Shown: positions 35,245-48,956, numbered from the stretch's first letter. The stretch: DNA of 64,000 bases from Zygaena filipendulae (GCA_907165275.2 OU015674.1:4675001-4739000), one strand, 5' to 3'. Numbers and translations: made by a program. Notes: generated by a model not told the origin, from the letters alone.

Positions 35245-35390
35245 GACCCCATAAAGAATCCTCGGTAGACTTAATTCACCTGGAATAAATCACCTGGGTG
35301 CATTAAGTGTTACGCACGGTAGACTGTGCACCTGGGTGAACTAAGCACAGATTCCAATAAAGCCCTCGGTATACTTAATTCACCTGACTT
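35245..35390. repeat. Alternating short-motif array 3' of beta-tubulin
   Basis: Four related motifs of about 15 bp alternate in orientation: acttaattcacctgg (35269), cctgggtgcattaagt (35293), cctgggtgaactaagc (35331) and acttaattcacctga (35373). The outer two belong to a roughly 104-bp duplicated unit, each preceded by ctcggta(g/t)ac. The array lies about 200-350 nt beyond the tubulin stop codon. Confidence 0.65.
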
Positions 35391-35593
35391 GATAGGAGTC
35401 TATAAATGAATGTTACATACGACAAGTTAAGAGTTACCTATCTTTTTTTCTATACTTATTTTTTGAGCGAATGGCCTTCGTAGTGTGTATTGAGAAAAAA
35501 CTATTTTTCTAAAATAACTCAAAAATATAATAAAACGAAAAGTAAAAAAATTACAATATATAATAACGATAGTGCAAGTCTTAACAAAACTGT

Positions 35594-36916
<1,323 letters not shown>

Positions 36917-37157
36917 TTATTTTATTTTTAGCTGGCGGCTCTTCGATTTCCCCGCCACAGTTGACATGGGTGACAAGGGGTTCACTGAACACATCGTTTA
37001 GTTTGTTGAGGACGTTTCTTCGACTATACTTATTACTAAAATAGAATGTTAAATAGAAAGTTAAAATAGAAAGTTGAAATTTTGAATTGCGACTATATTA
37101 TACATAATAAGCGTGAAATTGGTTTAAAAAATTCGTGTAAAATTATCAAAGTTTTAC

Positions 37158-37214
37158 CTTAGCACCGATTTGATTGCCACACTGTCCAGCCTGAATATGC
37201 ACTATTTCCCTCAT
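37158..37214 (-). CDS. Beta-tubulin, exon 1
   Basis: 57 nt encoding the first 19 residues. It opens with MREI, the N-terminal tetrapeptide by which tubulin mRNA is autoregulated, and continues VHIQAGQCGNQIGAK. Residue C12 and the AGQCGNQIG loop contact the guanine nucleotide. The exon ends exactly after AAG at donor gtaaaac. An intron after codon 19 is a conserved position in animal beta-tubulins. The intron is 277 nt (36881-37157). The ATG is preceded by aatttagaca. Joined to exon 2 the protein is 447 residues, a standard length. Confidence 0.96.
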
Positions 37215-37640
37215 TGTCTAAATTTTAATATTACTATAGGTATTTATTATATTAATAAGACTAGTGAAATACGAATATACGAATATTCTTTCTAGAGCAA
37301 ATTATGAATATCTCTCACGACCCACTAGATAGAGAGACCTTAAACAATTGAGTGCAATGTCAGGGCAGTTCGATTCTCATTTAAAATTTCAAATGAAAAT
37401 TAAGAATATTAATTTGATCATTTTTAAATAATTTGAATACATTTTCCCAACCGGTCAGTGAATTGATGTAAACTTTTTTCGAAGGATTATGCATAAAGTA
37501 GATATAATAAAAAAAAATCGTCAATGATAAACTAAAAATCAATTTCTGTAGGTATAAAAGGGGCATCAGAAACGCTGTAATTATTATTCTAGCTATTGCA
37601 AACGAAAAAAAAAAATTTAAAATTACAAAAAAAAATTCAT
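37215..37640. promoter_or_regulatory. Upstream region of beta-tubulin
   Basis: About 430 nt of very AT-rich sequence between the tubulin ATG and the 600-bp repeat. It should hold the 5' UTR and at least the proximal promoter. I could not recognise a testis-specific upstream element or a clear TATA/initiator pair. The 600-bp repeat caps the far side. Confidence 0.35.
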
Positions 37641-38231
37641 TACTCATACTCGGAAAGTAGGTCTGAAGTTGCCTGAGAAGCGGGTTGAAAGTAACCCTTT
37701 TCAGCCCTAGGGAGAATCGCTTTCAACTGACAACTGTCAAATTATTAAAAAAAAACTAGGTCTATTTTCACATTTCTATTGAACCATGTTTCAACTTTCT
37801 ATACAGCCAGCGCGATGTAAAATTGAAATAACGTAAAGTTTAAGTAGGTATTAATTAAAATAAAATTCACTCACTTTTTCTTAAGCTAATTCCTATTTAT
37901 ATTTTTTTATTTTCTTTAATTAATACTTAATAATTAAAGAAAATATTTTTTTTTAGGTCGCCACAATGTAAATAAAAAATACTGGCTGAATAGCTAGCCG
38001 GCCAAAGAAAAAGAAATAGGTGGGAAAGTGTCAAGCGACTATCCGATCTTCACTCATTTTTTGTTAAGCTAATTCCTATTTTTATTTTGACTTTCCTTGC
38101 ATTCGTAATGAAAAGCACAGTGTTACCCTCAGGAGAAAGACTTATTTAGTCCCTCGATCTATTCGATATGATCAAACCCCGTCTCGGGACTAAATAAGTT
38201 ACTTTCACCCCTAGGATAACAATGTACTATT
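37641..38231 (-). repeat. Unnamed ~600-bp repeat, copy 2
   Basis: Reverse-complement twin of 10096-10700, with only scattered differences. The 13-bp stem is intact (38141-38153 with 38186-38198), but its loop is 32 nt, lacking the gcgccc...gggcgc mini-hairpin of copy 1. It lies just upstream of the beta-tubulin gene. Confidence 0.75.
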
Positions 38232-38371
38232 TCAATACTTAATCTTTAATATTTTATGACTTTTTTCAAAACTATTCTTTATCTATTTAGTTTAAGGTCA
38301 TTTATTCACCACATCTGCTTTCAACCCTTAAGAAGGCAAGCGATCAAAGTGAAACACTTAATTTTTACGAA

Positions 38372-38530
38372 TAGCTGTTCCCTGCGGTTTCACCCGCGTT
38401 AATTTCGAAGTTCCCGCGGGAATTCTGTTATAAAGAGTAGTTTATGTCTGATTTAGTTCCCTGACATCGTTTATGGCAAATTTCATGATGATTGGTTGAG
38501 TAGTTAAGCCGTGAACACGTAACAGACATA
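38372..38530 (+). repeat. RTE-like repeat
   Basis: Starts agctgttccctgcggtttca and keeps tgatgattggttgagtagtt and the ttcgcatgtataata end. Confidence 0.65.
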
Positions 38531-38699
38531 GAGAGTTAATTTCGCATGTATAATACTCATAGTATGGATAGTATACATAGTACGGATTACAAAGCACAAG
38601 AAATGTGCTAGTTTCTTTTTTTAAATCTATTCGTGGCATTTCAAACAACACATTCAGTTTATTTTTGGTGAAAAACATTTGAACGTGTTGCAGGCTATA

Positions 38700-39105
38700 T
38701 CTTTTCAAAAATATATGAACCGGATTTATTTGCTCAAGCAGCTAATAAACTTCGGGCCAGATGAGGTCTAATGTTATAACAGTTACTTAACTACGACTCT
38801 GCAGCATCCGTTTCAGTTGGTTTTGTTTGTGCAAGACTCGAAATTTGCATCCCGGAAATAGTAAATATCTAGGTTATACGTATACTCTGCCTTCGTTAAA
38901 ATTTTGTATTATTTTAAAAGTAGATAGATTTAAAATTATTTCTGAAACTAAATTCTAGCTTGCAGCAAGGTTTAACTGGTGGTTATCGTCACGCGTCACG
39001 TAAGGAAAGAGCGTTATGTCCACCATGCTAATCTAGACGTTAGGGTCCGCCATATACTTGTGTACATCGTTAGTTACTAAAAGTGACTATAACTGTACAT
39101 TTTTT
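38700..39105. other. Intergenic, nothing recognised
   Basis: No open frame or repeat that I can support. Confidence 0.45.
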
Positions 39106-39107
39106 AA

Positions 39108-39400
39108 AATATACAACGTGTTAATTAATTAATTAATTAATTGTCTGTCTGTAATTCCAAATTAACAGCTTTTCACTAAATGCATATGAAATTATATACG
39201 GTACTTAGGTATATAAAAAAATAAATTTTTAAAATTTTTATTTGTCTGTCTGTTTGTTCCGGCTAACCGATTTTAACGGGACTTTCACTGGCAGATAGCT
39301 GATGTTTTAAGGAATTTAGGCTACTTTTATTTTTGAAAAATAAAATAGTTCCTGCGGGAATTCCGAAAATCACGCGCGTGAATCCGCGGGGCTTAGCTAG
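39108..39400 (-). repeat. RTE-like repeat next to a (TTAA)n tract
   Basis: A (TTAA)n run at 39120-39142 is preceded by atacaacgtgttaat, the tip of the palindromic element at 49480. Then comes a reversed RTE-like unit of the ggctaaccgattttaacggg subtype, ending near ccgcggggcttagctagt. Confidence 0.6.
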
Positions 39401-39619
39401 TCACTATTAAACTGCAATACGAGTGGACAACAGACACGAAAAAAGATCTGGCCACTTTTTTAGATATTTGATAAAAAAAATTTATCAACAAGATTGATGT
39501 AATTTAGGTTTTTAAGATAAAACTTATTTGTTTCTCTGCTAATAAATAATATTTTTTTATAAATATGCTGGAAAAAAATTACAAACGAAACAAAAATACA
39601 AACAAATGGAATAATTTTT

Positions 39620-40365
39620 GCAAACTACCTACACGTTGTCAAGAGTTACAGAAAAGGACATAAGGTACCTGCTTTTTATCTCGGCATTCTCGCGGTATCT
39701 ACGAAATTTGCGAGTAAAACCGCGGGGTACAGCTACTATTACAATATTATGTTGGCATCGGTGTCCGCTAAGAGCTCCCAGTATCCTACGTAAGGTTTTG
39801 CAGTGTATAGATTTATTAAATATAAAATATCAAATCGATCAGCGGCTTGACCTAATTGTGTTTTTGTTTTAGTTTATTAATAAAAAACTTTCAATTTAGG
39901 ATAATGTAACGATGATCTACAAAATTCACAATATTATCTGGGTGAACGTACCCATGCTCCTTTCTGTACCTACCTCAGAGAGCGTGCACGCTAAATTTCA
40001 TGACGATTGGTTGAGTAGTTATGGCGTGAAAGTGAAACTAATAAACTCACATTCATCTATTAATAAAAAATGAATCGCCGAAATATGTATATGTGATCGC
40101 ATAGCTTCCAAACGACTGCACTAAATTGGATATTTTTTTTGGTTTTCGTTATTGTTAGGACAAGGTTTGTATACTTAAAAGAAGTTTAGAGTCCTGCGGG
40201 AATTTCGGAACTCACGCGGGTGAATCTTCGAAACGGTTGGACCGATTTTGACGGGACATTCACTGCTAATGAACTGATGACAAGGAGTAAATTAGGCTTC
40301 TTTGGAGTTCCTGCGGGAATTCCGAAACGCACGCGGGTGAAACCACGGGGCACAGCTAGTTTATA
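39620..40365. repeat. Cluster of three RTE-like fragments
   Basis: Minus-strand unit at about 39620-39735 (ends accgcggggtacagct), plus-strand unit at 39930-40065 (gacgattggttgagtagtt) and minus-strand unit at 40170-40365 (ends aaaccacggggcacagctag). The last contains two partial copies of the tgcgggaatt(t/c)c(g)gaa block. Confidence 0.6.
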
Positions 40366-40985
40366 ATTTTATTAGGATTGGAAAATCAGCGCAATGTGTG
40401 CATTACACTCATGCATAACAAAATGCTAAAGACAGTGATCGTTTTGGTCCTTACCACCTTAGTTCATGTGATTTTTCTTTCAATATTTTTTTTTTTCAAT
40501 ACAATAAATATATCATTTTTTTTTTATTAATTCTGTTGTTCTGTAAGTTTCTATTTATCGTAATGAACTGTGTTGTCTCTATTTCTGAATCAATGCTTTT
40601 TCTTTCTTGCTTTCTTACAATTATAGCGCCGCTGTATAGATAGATACGCCACTAATTAAGTGGTGAACTCAAGAAATAATGTGAAAGGGCGAAACTCCAA
40701 AAACAATTTGCGAAAGTAACCTAAACTAAAAGTTGTGAACATATTCAAACACATACCTACCTTGCAAGGGAAACATAAATCCATGTGTGTTTCAGCACAT
40801 TATCGCGTGTTTTTGATAAATAAGTCATAATGTTTTAATCTTAAGGTACAAAGTGCAGTGAATTCGTCGAGGACAAGTGTACGAGACTGGCTTTTGAATT
40901 GTGTATGAGTGTCCGTAGGCACCCGTGGAACCTTTGAGTCCACCGACCCTTTCGCGGTATCGTTATAGAGTTGTTTATACAATTA
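40366..40985. other. Intergenic, one SINE-like tail
   Basis: A (TTTCTTGC)-type tail at 40555-40620 resembles those at 34001 and 18175. A 60-codon frame at 40800-40982 has no support. Confidence 0.45.
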
Positions 40986-41430
40986 CAGTGTTTGGATAGA
41001 TACAATCTTTATACTAATATTATAAAGAGGAAAGATTAATTTTTGGTTTGTTTGTTACGATTTAACTCAAAAACTACTGGACTGATTTCAAAATTTTTTT
41101 CACCATTAGAAAGCTACATTATTTAAGATAATGTAAGAGTGATGATGACTGTTTGTTACCCATAAAATGGCAAAGTTATATACTTATGCATTTTTTGTGT
41201 GTTTACTTTAAATAGCAAGTAATTGATTAGATTTCTGTGAGGTGAATTAATTTGTGGTTTTTGTAAGGTAAATTCTTTGTAGTTGTTATATTGAAAATGT
41301 ATCTGTATACTGCCCTTCTAAATTTATAAGAGCAGATAAAAATATACCTAAGGGTTGATAATGATTTTTTTGTTGTGAGGCAGCCGTCTGCCACTCGTTA
41401 CGATACCGTACAAGCTGTCTTGTTTGATAA
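40986..41430 (+). repeat. SINE-like dispersed repeat
   Basis: Starts tactaatattataaagagga and continues with ctcaaaaactactggactga and caccattagaaagctacatt. This is a recognisable lepidopteran repeat type distinct from the ccccgcgg family; it fades out near gtgaggcagccgtctgccac. Confidence 0.5.
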
Positions 41431-42284
41431 GCAGAGAGGGGCATTTAAAGGGTAGATTCTGTCTTAATTACATTGTTTTTATATGATCTCTACTTTATTT
41501 TTATCAATATATTATAGTCTAACAGTTATATAAATTACTTGTATTTCGTTGAAAAAACAAATAGTACACCTCATTTTGTTAAACCTATTGGCCAACCATT
41601 AACCATTATTATGTTACTAGATACATTTTTGAAATATGTGGGTACAACGTTCACAATTCTATTTATTGGCAGATTGCAATTCTTCTTGAGCTCAAAAGAT
41701 ATCAAGAATAATATTCCATAGTAAAAAAATTTGTTTAATTTTAGCACAGATGTTTAGTACTTTTTTTCATTAAAGAAAAAGTTGTAAAAAAGGGTACGAG
41801 TTTACAGCTCTAGATATATAATTTTACAACAAACAATTTCAGCTGGAAAGTCAGCAAGGTTCTCGTAAAAGCCAGTCATCTGATGTGTAAATGATGTGCT
41901 AACGACATTCCTCTCGCTCTTACAAATGCCTTCACATATACACCTATCTCTTTTCTGTCTTGCCACATGACCTTTCGCTAGGGTTGCGTTTTATAATGAA
42001 TTACACGAACATAGAATCCCTTTATTATTATTATTATCACTAAGGATGTAAGTTTGGATAACTCCAACGCCATTTCTAACTTTTAAATGAGTCTATGTTT
42101 TCACTTTTCGTACACCTACACAAGTCAGTGAACATTGCTTGTACATTTTCTTTGGCAAAACATTAGAAATTATAAACCTAAATGTAACATGTACATATTA
42201 TAAATATTTAGATACAGGATTATTCGTGAAAACGTTGAAACTATTTTTTTATCCATTCTTCGTCTAGGTATCTATCTACCTATA

Positions 42285-42560
42285 TACTATAATAAAAGAG
42301 TAGAATCCGCGATTCTGTACATTGAATATTTTTCAGAAAAAATGACAGGGGGCGATAAAAGAAGAGTAACCAATATTATTAATATTATTATTATTATTAT
42401 TAATCTGCTGAACGGATTGTCATGCCATTTTCACAGGTAGATTAAGCTAAGTCTGAAGCTACATGTAGGCTTTGTTTCATTTAAATCGGATGACGGGAAA
42501 AAATGTTGTTAAATAAAAACGTTTCATGCGGATGAAACCGCGGGGCACAGCTAGTAACTA
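42285..42560 (-). repeat. RTE-like repeat with (TTA)n
   Basis: The plus strand holds a (ATT)n run (42375-42402), an aacggattgtcatgccattt block, and the end gatgaaaccgcggggcacag. Confidence 0.55.
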
Positions 42561-42731
42561 ATATATGCGAATGGTTGTTTATTTGGTTTTTTGTATGTTA
42601 CGCTATCACGCTACTCTCATCATAAAATTGTCAAGAGTAAAAGGAACAGCTAGTATATTTTGTTTGCAAATATTTTGCATAATGTTGAAAAACTTCACCG
42701 TAGGTATCACGAACTGTGTACGTACGTACAC

Positions 42732-42839
<108 letters not shown>

Positions 42840-42850
42840 CATTTGAACGC

Positions 42851-43077
42851 AGATAAGCAATAACATGTCAACCCACAAAATTAAGTTATTGATTCAGAAC
42901 AATTTATTGAGAGTTGGGGAAAGTTTTTTAATTATGTGTTTGCCTTATTATTAACACTGCTTAAATATATAACTAAATATTGAACATAAAAAATGTTGAA
43001 ACAAAATGGCGCTATACTTTTAAAACACGATTTACTCAAAATTTCTCCAATGTGGATTAACACACTATTGCTTATCT
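42851..43077 (-). mobile_element. MITE with AGATAAGCAATA termini, copy 2
   Basis: Exact 12-bp inverted ends (42851-42862 and 43066-43077). The internal tgttcaatatttagtt and gcgccattttg blocks are shared with 22452-22653 in reverse. It starts 11 bp after the (CA)n tract. Confidence 0.7.
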
Positions 43078-43399
43078 ATGTTATGACAGGTGTATTTTAA
43101 TTAAGAGTATCCTCGCTCGTTTTATCAGTTTCAACTCTTATCAGACCGTGTCCCGTCAAGCTACTGTATCCACGTTATCTGATTCATTTTGTTAATGTAC
43201 ACACTCCGTTGATTGATTCACTAGGGAATTTAATTGAAATTATTATTCATTAAATTGGCCTGTCACTGCCAGAGTCCGTTTTCTTAGAGTTATAATGAGA
43301 AGGTCTTCCAAACAAGAGTTAAGGTAAGGTCCGAGCGTGCCAGAAACTTTTCGTGGCAGACAAAATACGTGTTTATATTATAACTATCGTAACACGACC

Positions 43400-43650
43400 G
43401 TGCAGACACGGTCCGCGCCCGGTCAGTATTCGCGGAAAGAATATTCTGTCTCGCGGTTCATTTCTATATCTGAATCGTAACTAAGGCTGGAATATGTTGA
43501 GCAGTGTGTATAGAGCATTGGAACGATGTCTGTTGGTTTCTGCACACATTTCTGCCTGGAATGTGTCTGGCACGGAACGTGTCTGGCACGCTCAACGTCT
43601 GTAGATATAAACGGACCTTTATCTGTAGCTCGAAATTGAATTCGCACATC
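43400..43650. other. CpG-bearing patch with short overlapping frames
   Basis: A locally balanced-composition patch with tandem ggcacgg/cgtgtctggcacg motifs near 43568-43592 and a donor-like aaggtaaggt at 43321. A 74-codon minus frame runs across it. It could be an untranslated exon or promoter; unproven. Confidence 0.22.
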
Positions 43651-43848
43651 ACATTAGACAATGGCCCAGGGTTGGCTAAACTTATTAGTATCTAAAACTA
43701 CCACAAGATGGCATTGTAATTGGCGATTTACAAAATAGGATTAAATAGAACATAGTGGATGCAAAATAACCGTAACAATTTGTTGGGAGAACGCAATCGC
43801 ATCATCATCATAGATAAGATTGGCTATAATTGGGTATTCTCCAGGGTA

Positions 43849-44140
43849 TGAAAATCAAAATTCTAATTTGTCCGTCAGTTAGAAAATAAAAAAATAATAG
43901 ACACGTATTTTTTGCTTTTTCAAATTAATGAAAATAAACATAGATAAAGCGCGTTAAAGTTTAGGGTGGACTCGTGACGTCAATATTCATTATACCCCAT
44001 ACAAACTGCACGGGGTTGTGACGTCACGCGAAATTTCAATTCAATTTATCGCCGTTATTTTTTATTACGTAAAAAATAAAAAATACGTGTCCCATATTTT
44101 TTACTAATCTACAAGACGGACTAGAAAAAAATTTTTGTCA
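43849..44140 (+). mobile_element. TGACGTCA-box MITE, copy 3
   Basis: Two perfect TGACGTCA palindromes (43975-43982 and 44019-44026) in the centre; ends as in the other copies (gtccgtcagttagaaaataa, acaagacggacta). Confidence 0.72.
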
Positions 44141-44969
44141 AGTAGCCAATTATTATCTATAGGTTAGAAAATCGAATAATGGAACTCGTATTAAAAAGTT
44201 ACAATTGTATTTGATATGGTTTACATTTTTTCTCAGCATTTTTTACTATACAAAATGTCGGTTTGAAGTTGTCATTATCGTATGTGACCTATAAATTTCT
44301 TTAAAAAAAAAAAATCCTACCAAGTAATATTAAAAATGTGAAATTGAATGTGTGCTTTGATTAAAGTTATCCCGGAATTCCCGTGGGAACTCCGAATTTA
44401 TCGCGGATGAAACGTGGGTTGATATAATCTCAATTACCGTGACTCTTGATAAAACTTTGTAGGAAAAAATTCCAAAAAGTTGTGTCGGCAACAGCGCCAA
44501 CGCTCTGTAAATAAAGCAGTGAGCAGAGAGAAGGTAAGTGAGTATATAACAATCATATTTACATAGTGAAGTGATGTTGGTCGTATTTGTTCAATGTTCA
44601 AGGTTCAATGACTTTTGTCTGATTACGAGGGTCGAAATAGTCTCCGGAAGGTAACTTAGTCAAGATTTTTATGGACATTACTTTCACGAATATTAAAGTT
44701 TTAGAGTTGTTAGAATCCTTACTAACCTATACCAATATTATATTATCTGTATGATATTATAAAGCTGAAGAGTTTGTTTCTTTGGTTGAACTTGTTAATC
44801 TCAGGAACTACAGCCCCCGTATCCAAATTGACAATTCTACAATCATTAACGCTCAGATCATTAACGCATAGAAAACTAAGTAACAAATCGTCATGTAACT
44901 TGGTCAGACGAAAGTTTTCACTTTTGGTGGTTTCGGTGGTTCGAATTGAAATTTTTTTTTTGTGTTGGA

Positions 44970-45470
44970 CTACCTTTTGCTCGTGACTTCGTCCGCGTGG
45001 AGTTCGGTTGTATCGTAGCGTAACGTAGTAGGGGTTGAATTTTCAAAAACACCAGGACACGTAATTGTTTATTTCTAATCGTTAACCTAAAAACAAAGTT
45101 TCAGGCTTCTAGCTCTAAAAATGACGGACTTCTATACAAAATTTTAACCTCATTTTTCATTCCCTTATGGGGTGAATTTTCAAAAATCCTTTCTTAGCGA
45201 AAGCCTACGTCATTACAACTATCTGTATGCCAAATTTCAGCGAAATTCGTTCAGTAGTTTCGGCTGTGCGTTGACAGATGAGTCAGTCAGGTTTGCCTTT
45301 CATAAATATTAAATTAAATACAGATAAGTAGTTCAATTATTATCGAGGAAGACGGACTATATTGTCGGTCGGTATGAACATGACGCTAAATAGGAGCGGA
45401 GCATCAAATTAACGCGGGTGACACAGCGGGGCAGGGCTAGTCCTTACTCCTTAGTATTATAAATGCGAAT
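44970..45470 (+). repeat. Dispersed repeat (gctcgtgacttcg type) plus RTE-like end
   Basis: Begins ttttgctcgtgacttcgtcc, carries cttatggggtgaattttcaa and caaatttcagcgaaattcgt, and ends in a cagatgagtcagtcaggttt run. A separate ggtgacacagcggggcaggg fragment (minus) follows at 45410-45450. Confidence 0.6.
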
Positions 45471-46197
45471 GTAACCGTTATATCAAATTGTTATATTGCA
45501 TTGTTATTCTAATGTGCACAGTTATGTTTTATGTTTCAATGTTGAATAAAAATCTTACATAATGTGGACGCGTTTTAACACATGCTATCTAACATGATAC
45601 ATAGATTGTACGCGCCGTTAGTTTATTAGAGTGGCCGCGCGTGTTAGTAAATTTTTTTTTATTGACCCAAAAATACTTAAGTATATTTGACTTAAATGTA
45701 GATGTTGCTGGTTGCGTCATATTTCAAAGGTTCGTTGGGTTTGATTCTGAATCGTCATTCAATTAAGACCGTAATATTCTCGTGCAGAGATAAACTGTTT
45801 CCTATATTCAGCCTTTTATCAAGTTAACGGACTAGATTCGAATTTATAATGCTTCGATGCTGCAATTTGAGCAACGAGAAGCTGCCAGCTCCAAGCTGGA
45901 CATTAACGTTTGGTAAAAGTCATGAACAGTTCATCCGGATTTAACATATTTCCGTATAATATGGTATTTATAGATAAACTGATTTCTGCATTTCGACATC
46001 TGAGGAAGGAATAGTATTAACTAGTAACGAAAGTAAAGAAGCGACACTCGACAGCGTAGTTTATGACTGGGAGACTAGGAGGGAAGTGTTCAAGCATTTT
46101 ATTTATACACATGATTGTTTCGATACAATTCAGTTAAGGTTCTTTACGTTTTGTGGTTAAAACTGAAGACTTTGATTATCAAAAAATATTATAATAT

Positions 46198-46440
46198 CTA
46201 TCTACTATCTTTAAACGAGCAATTTATATATCCGAGATTACGGCTCCAACGATTCCTTCATGAAATTTAGTATGCAGGGGGTTTTGGGGGCGATTAATCG
46301 ATCTAGCTAGGTTTCATTTTTAGAAAACGTCGTTTACCCATTAAAAAATGAGTGTTCGGCACTGCTTTTCTACTTAACAACAGATGGCGCTACGAGCGAA
46401 GCTCGGTTGCCCAGATATTGATTTTATCATGCGCAAGACC
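46198..46440 (+). repeat. Dispersed repeat (aaacgagcaat type)
   Basis: tctttaaacgagcaatttat, then gcgattaatcgatctagcta and a gatggcgctacgagcgaagc end. A recurrent lepidopteran repeat pattern; class not assigned. Confidence 0.5.
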
Positions 46441-46814
46441 TTAGGATTCGGTTGTCATTTTAGGAAAGCGGACGTTTTAGGAAAGTATACTTATTATCCT
46501 GCAGATATGCTCTGACGATCGTGTTTGCCCGCTTCTCCTCGCTTGTACCAAAACATGATTGAACTTAGTTTATATTCAATTTTCGTTCCAGTTTCTAACG
46601 ATGCCGGCCGCTGAATGTATCTCAAATCGATTCAGCGACTTCAATTTTTGCCGAGGGGCCATTAGATACGAAAAAAAATGCAGATTTTACCATCATAATT
46701 TGGATGATTTCATCCAGAACAATATTAATATTTTATAAGTATGGGGTATTTTGGGTATCGGTTTCAGCTCTAGTCGCCCTGTGTGTCATGGTGATCACTA
46801 CATAGTATAGGTAA

Positions 46815-47010
46815 AACAAAGTCGCTTCCCGATGTCTGTCTGTCCATGTATGCTTAGATTTTTAAAACTATATGCAACTGATTTTCATACGGTTTTCACC
46901 AATAGATAGAGTGATTCATGAGGAAGGTTCATATCAATATTTTATCCTGGAATTCCCGCAGGAACTCTAAAATTACCACGGGTGAAACCGCGGGGATTGC
47001 TAGTTGAGAT
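46815..47010 (-). repeat. RTE-like repeat (gcgataaac subtype)
   Basis: gatgtctgtctgtccatgta, then ttttcatacggttttcacca, ending accacgggtgaaaccgcggg and tgctagtt. Confidence 0.65.
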
Positions 47011-48048
47011 AATAATGTGCATTTTTTCAAATTAAGTAGGTACTCGTTATTTCACCATAAAATCAGCGTAAATATATTTGAAATGATATACTCAAGTAAC
47101 TTCCACGAAATAACTAGGTGTATAACATAGATACAACAAAAATTATTATTTCAGACGATACATTAAGCTATACCTTATATTCTCGCCAAATTCAGGGATG
47201 TTATTTTATTGATCAGATTTAAGAAATGCCCATTGATAAAAAAAGTTGATATTATCTATCTGATTTAGTGAAGATAGAACGCTCGTTACTCGATTATTGG
47301 TGACTGTTCAAAGAGTTTATACTAACTCAATCATCAATGGAACCGCCGATAAAGTTATTTTTTCCATAGAATGCAAATATTAATAGTTTTTTTTTTGTAG
47401 AAAATGTGCTTTTGATTTGAACACTTATGAAACGTATTTTTGCAGTAGGTACTTACTTACACGTCAGTTTTAGGCGACGCGACGTACCTACATACTCATT
47501 ACTCATATAATTAACTGCAACGCACCCATTAAGTGAATAGGGCATAATTAGTAGTTATTTTGCTAGCTAAAATAATGCTCTTGTCGTAAACCTTTGCTTT
47601 GTGTTCACGACAATTAATTAGGGACTCTACGTTGCCCACTTAAAGTGTAAAATTGTTTTCTTTACGTTATTTTATTCTGACTCAAACACAACGATACTCT
47701 TACAAAAAGGATCTCGTAAATGTTTAATCTAATTTATATCTTAGGTCTTTGTGTTAAGCATCATTAAGTTGGCTATCAATTGTTGCCTGACCGCAAATTG
47801 TTACGGTGTAAATATAAAATGGGGTTGAATAGGGGTGTCAAAATATATAAACCCGCAGAGTGGAACACGCTATGGTCACATTAAAAGGACTTTTATCGTT
47901 TGGTCTCTCATGAAATTTTTGGCTAATAAACAATAATTACCGATATCAATCAAACGTGGCAAGGGTCAACTGCTTTTTGATTATCGTACCTACTCACTGT
48001 CGATCCCGATCTGTTTTTTGTTAATTTTTTGCTTAAACATTGAAACAT
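47011..48048. other. Intergenic, nothing recognised
   Basis: AT-rich. No open frame over 60 codons and no repeat that I can match. Confidence 0.5.
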
Positions 48049-48051
48049 TTA

Positions 48052-48289
48052 CCGCCGCACTCAGAGTCGACTTTAATGATTACTTAGTTAAGTATAGATT
48101 TTTTAAAACAAAACTGCCGCAAGCAGACAAGTTTAATAAATTAATGTTAATTGGCATTTAACTAATTAAGTTACATCTCATTAAATGCCAATTAACATTA
48201 ATGTACTGAACGTCTCTGATTGCGGCATTTTTGTTTTGAAAATCTTTACTTAACTAAGTAATCATTAAAGTCGACTCTGAGTGCGGCCG
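48052..48289. mobile_element. PIF/Harbinger-like palindromic MITE, copy 1
   Basis: 238 bp with long inverted arms. The tip is c(c/g)gccgcactcagagtcg, followed by actttaatgattacttag and a ttaattggcattta core that is itself mirrored. It is flanked by TTA on both sides (48049-48051 and 48290-48292), the three-base target duplication of PIF/Harbinger elements. No transposase. Confidence 0.8.
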
Positions 48290-48296
48290 TTAGGTA

Positions 48297-48550
48297 GGTA
48301 TGTGAGCGCGCGCGCGCACGTGTGTGTGTGTGTGTTTTTGAAAATATCTGTATTCACGACCGCAAATCTTAACATCTGCAATCTCTTTCTTTTGTAGTAA
48401 AATATCTATAGGTACAATAAAACTGTAGACTTGACGTGTTTATTGTAGTTAACTCTCCCCCTTCACCCGGTAGTCTCGAAGAGATCGCTTTTTAGCGATA
48501 AGGCCGCCTATTGGTGGCGCATGTACCTATAGTTTTAGTAATAACCTTAT
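48297..48550 (+). repeat. Short GT-rich tract and LINE 3' UTR fragment
   Basis: gcgcgcgcgcacgtgtgtgt at 48306, then at 48455-48545 the motif gtagtctcgaagagatcgct with gcgataaggccgcctattgg, shared with 29235-29340. Confidence 0.5.
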
Positions 48551-48639
48551 TAGTTATAGTACCTATCTATACTAATATTATATATTTGATCTATACTAAT
48601 ATGATAAAGAGCTAAAGTTTGTGAGTTTGTGAATGGGCT

Positions 48640-48956
48640 AGTTGGCTAAATTTTTTTTTATTACGGTTTGTAGATTAATAAAAAATATTGGACACGTATT
48701 TTTTCTTTTTTATGTAGGTAATAAAAAAATAACGGCGATAGGTATACATTAAGTTTAAATTTCCCGTGACGTCACTGTTATAGCGGTTATAGCTGCTTAT
48801 AGCGGTTAATGACGTTACGAGCCCCCACCCTAAACTTTAATGCGCTATATTTATGTATATTTTCATTAAATTCATTATTTTGAAAAAAGCAAAAACTACG
48901 TGTCCATTATTTGTTTATTTTCTAACTGGAGGACTAATTAGAATATTTATTTTCGA
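48640..48956 (-). mobile_element. TGACGTCA-box MITE, copy 4
   Basis: Reverse orientation relative to the other three. Holds TGACGTCA at 48767-48774 and a decayed TGACGTTA about 50 bp on. The ends read gtttgtagattaataaaaaa on the left and aactggaggactaattagaa on the right. Confidence 0.7.
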
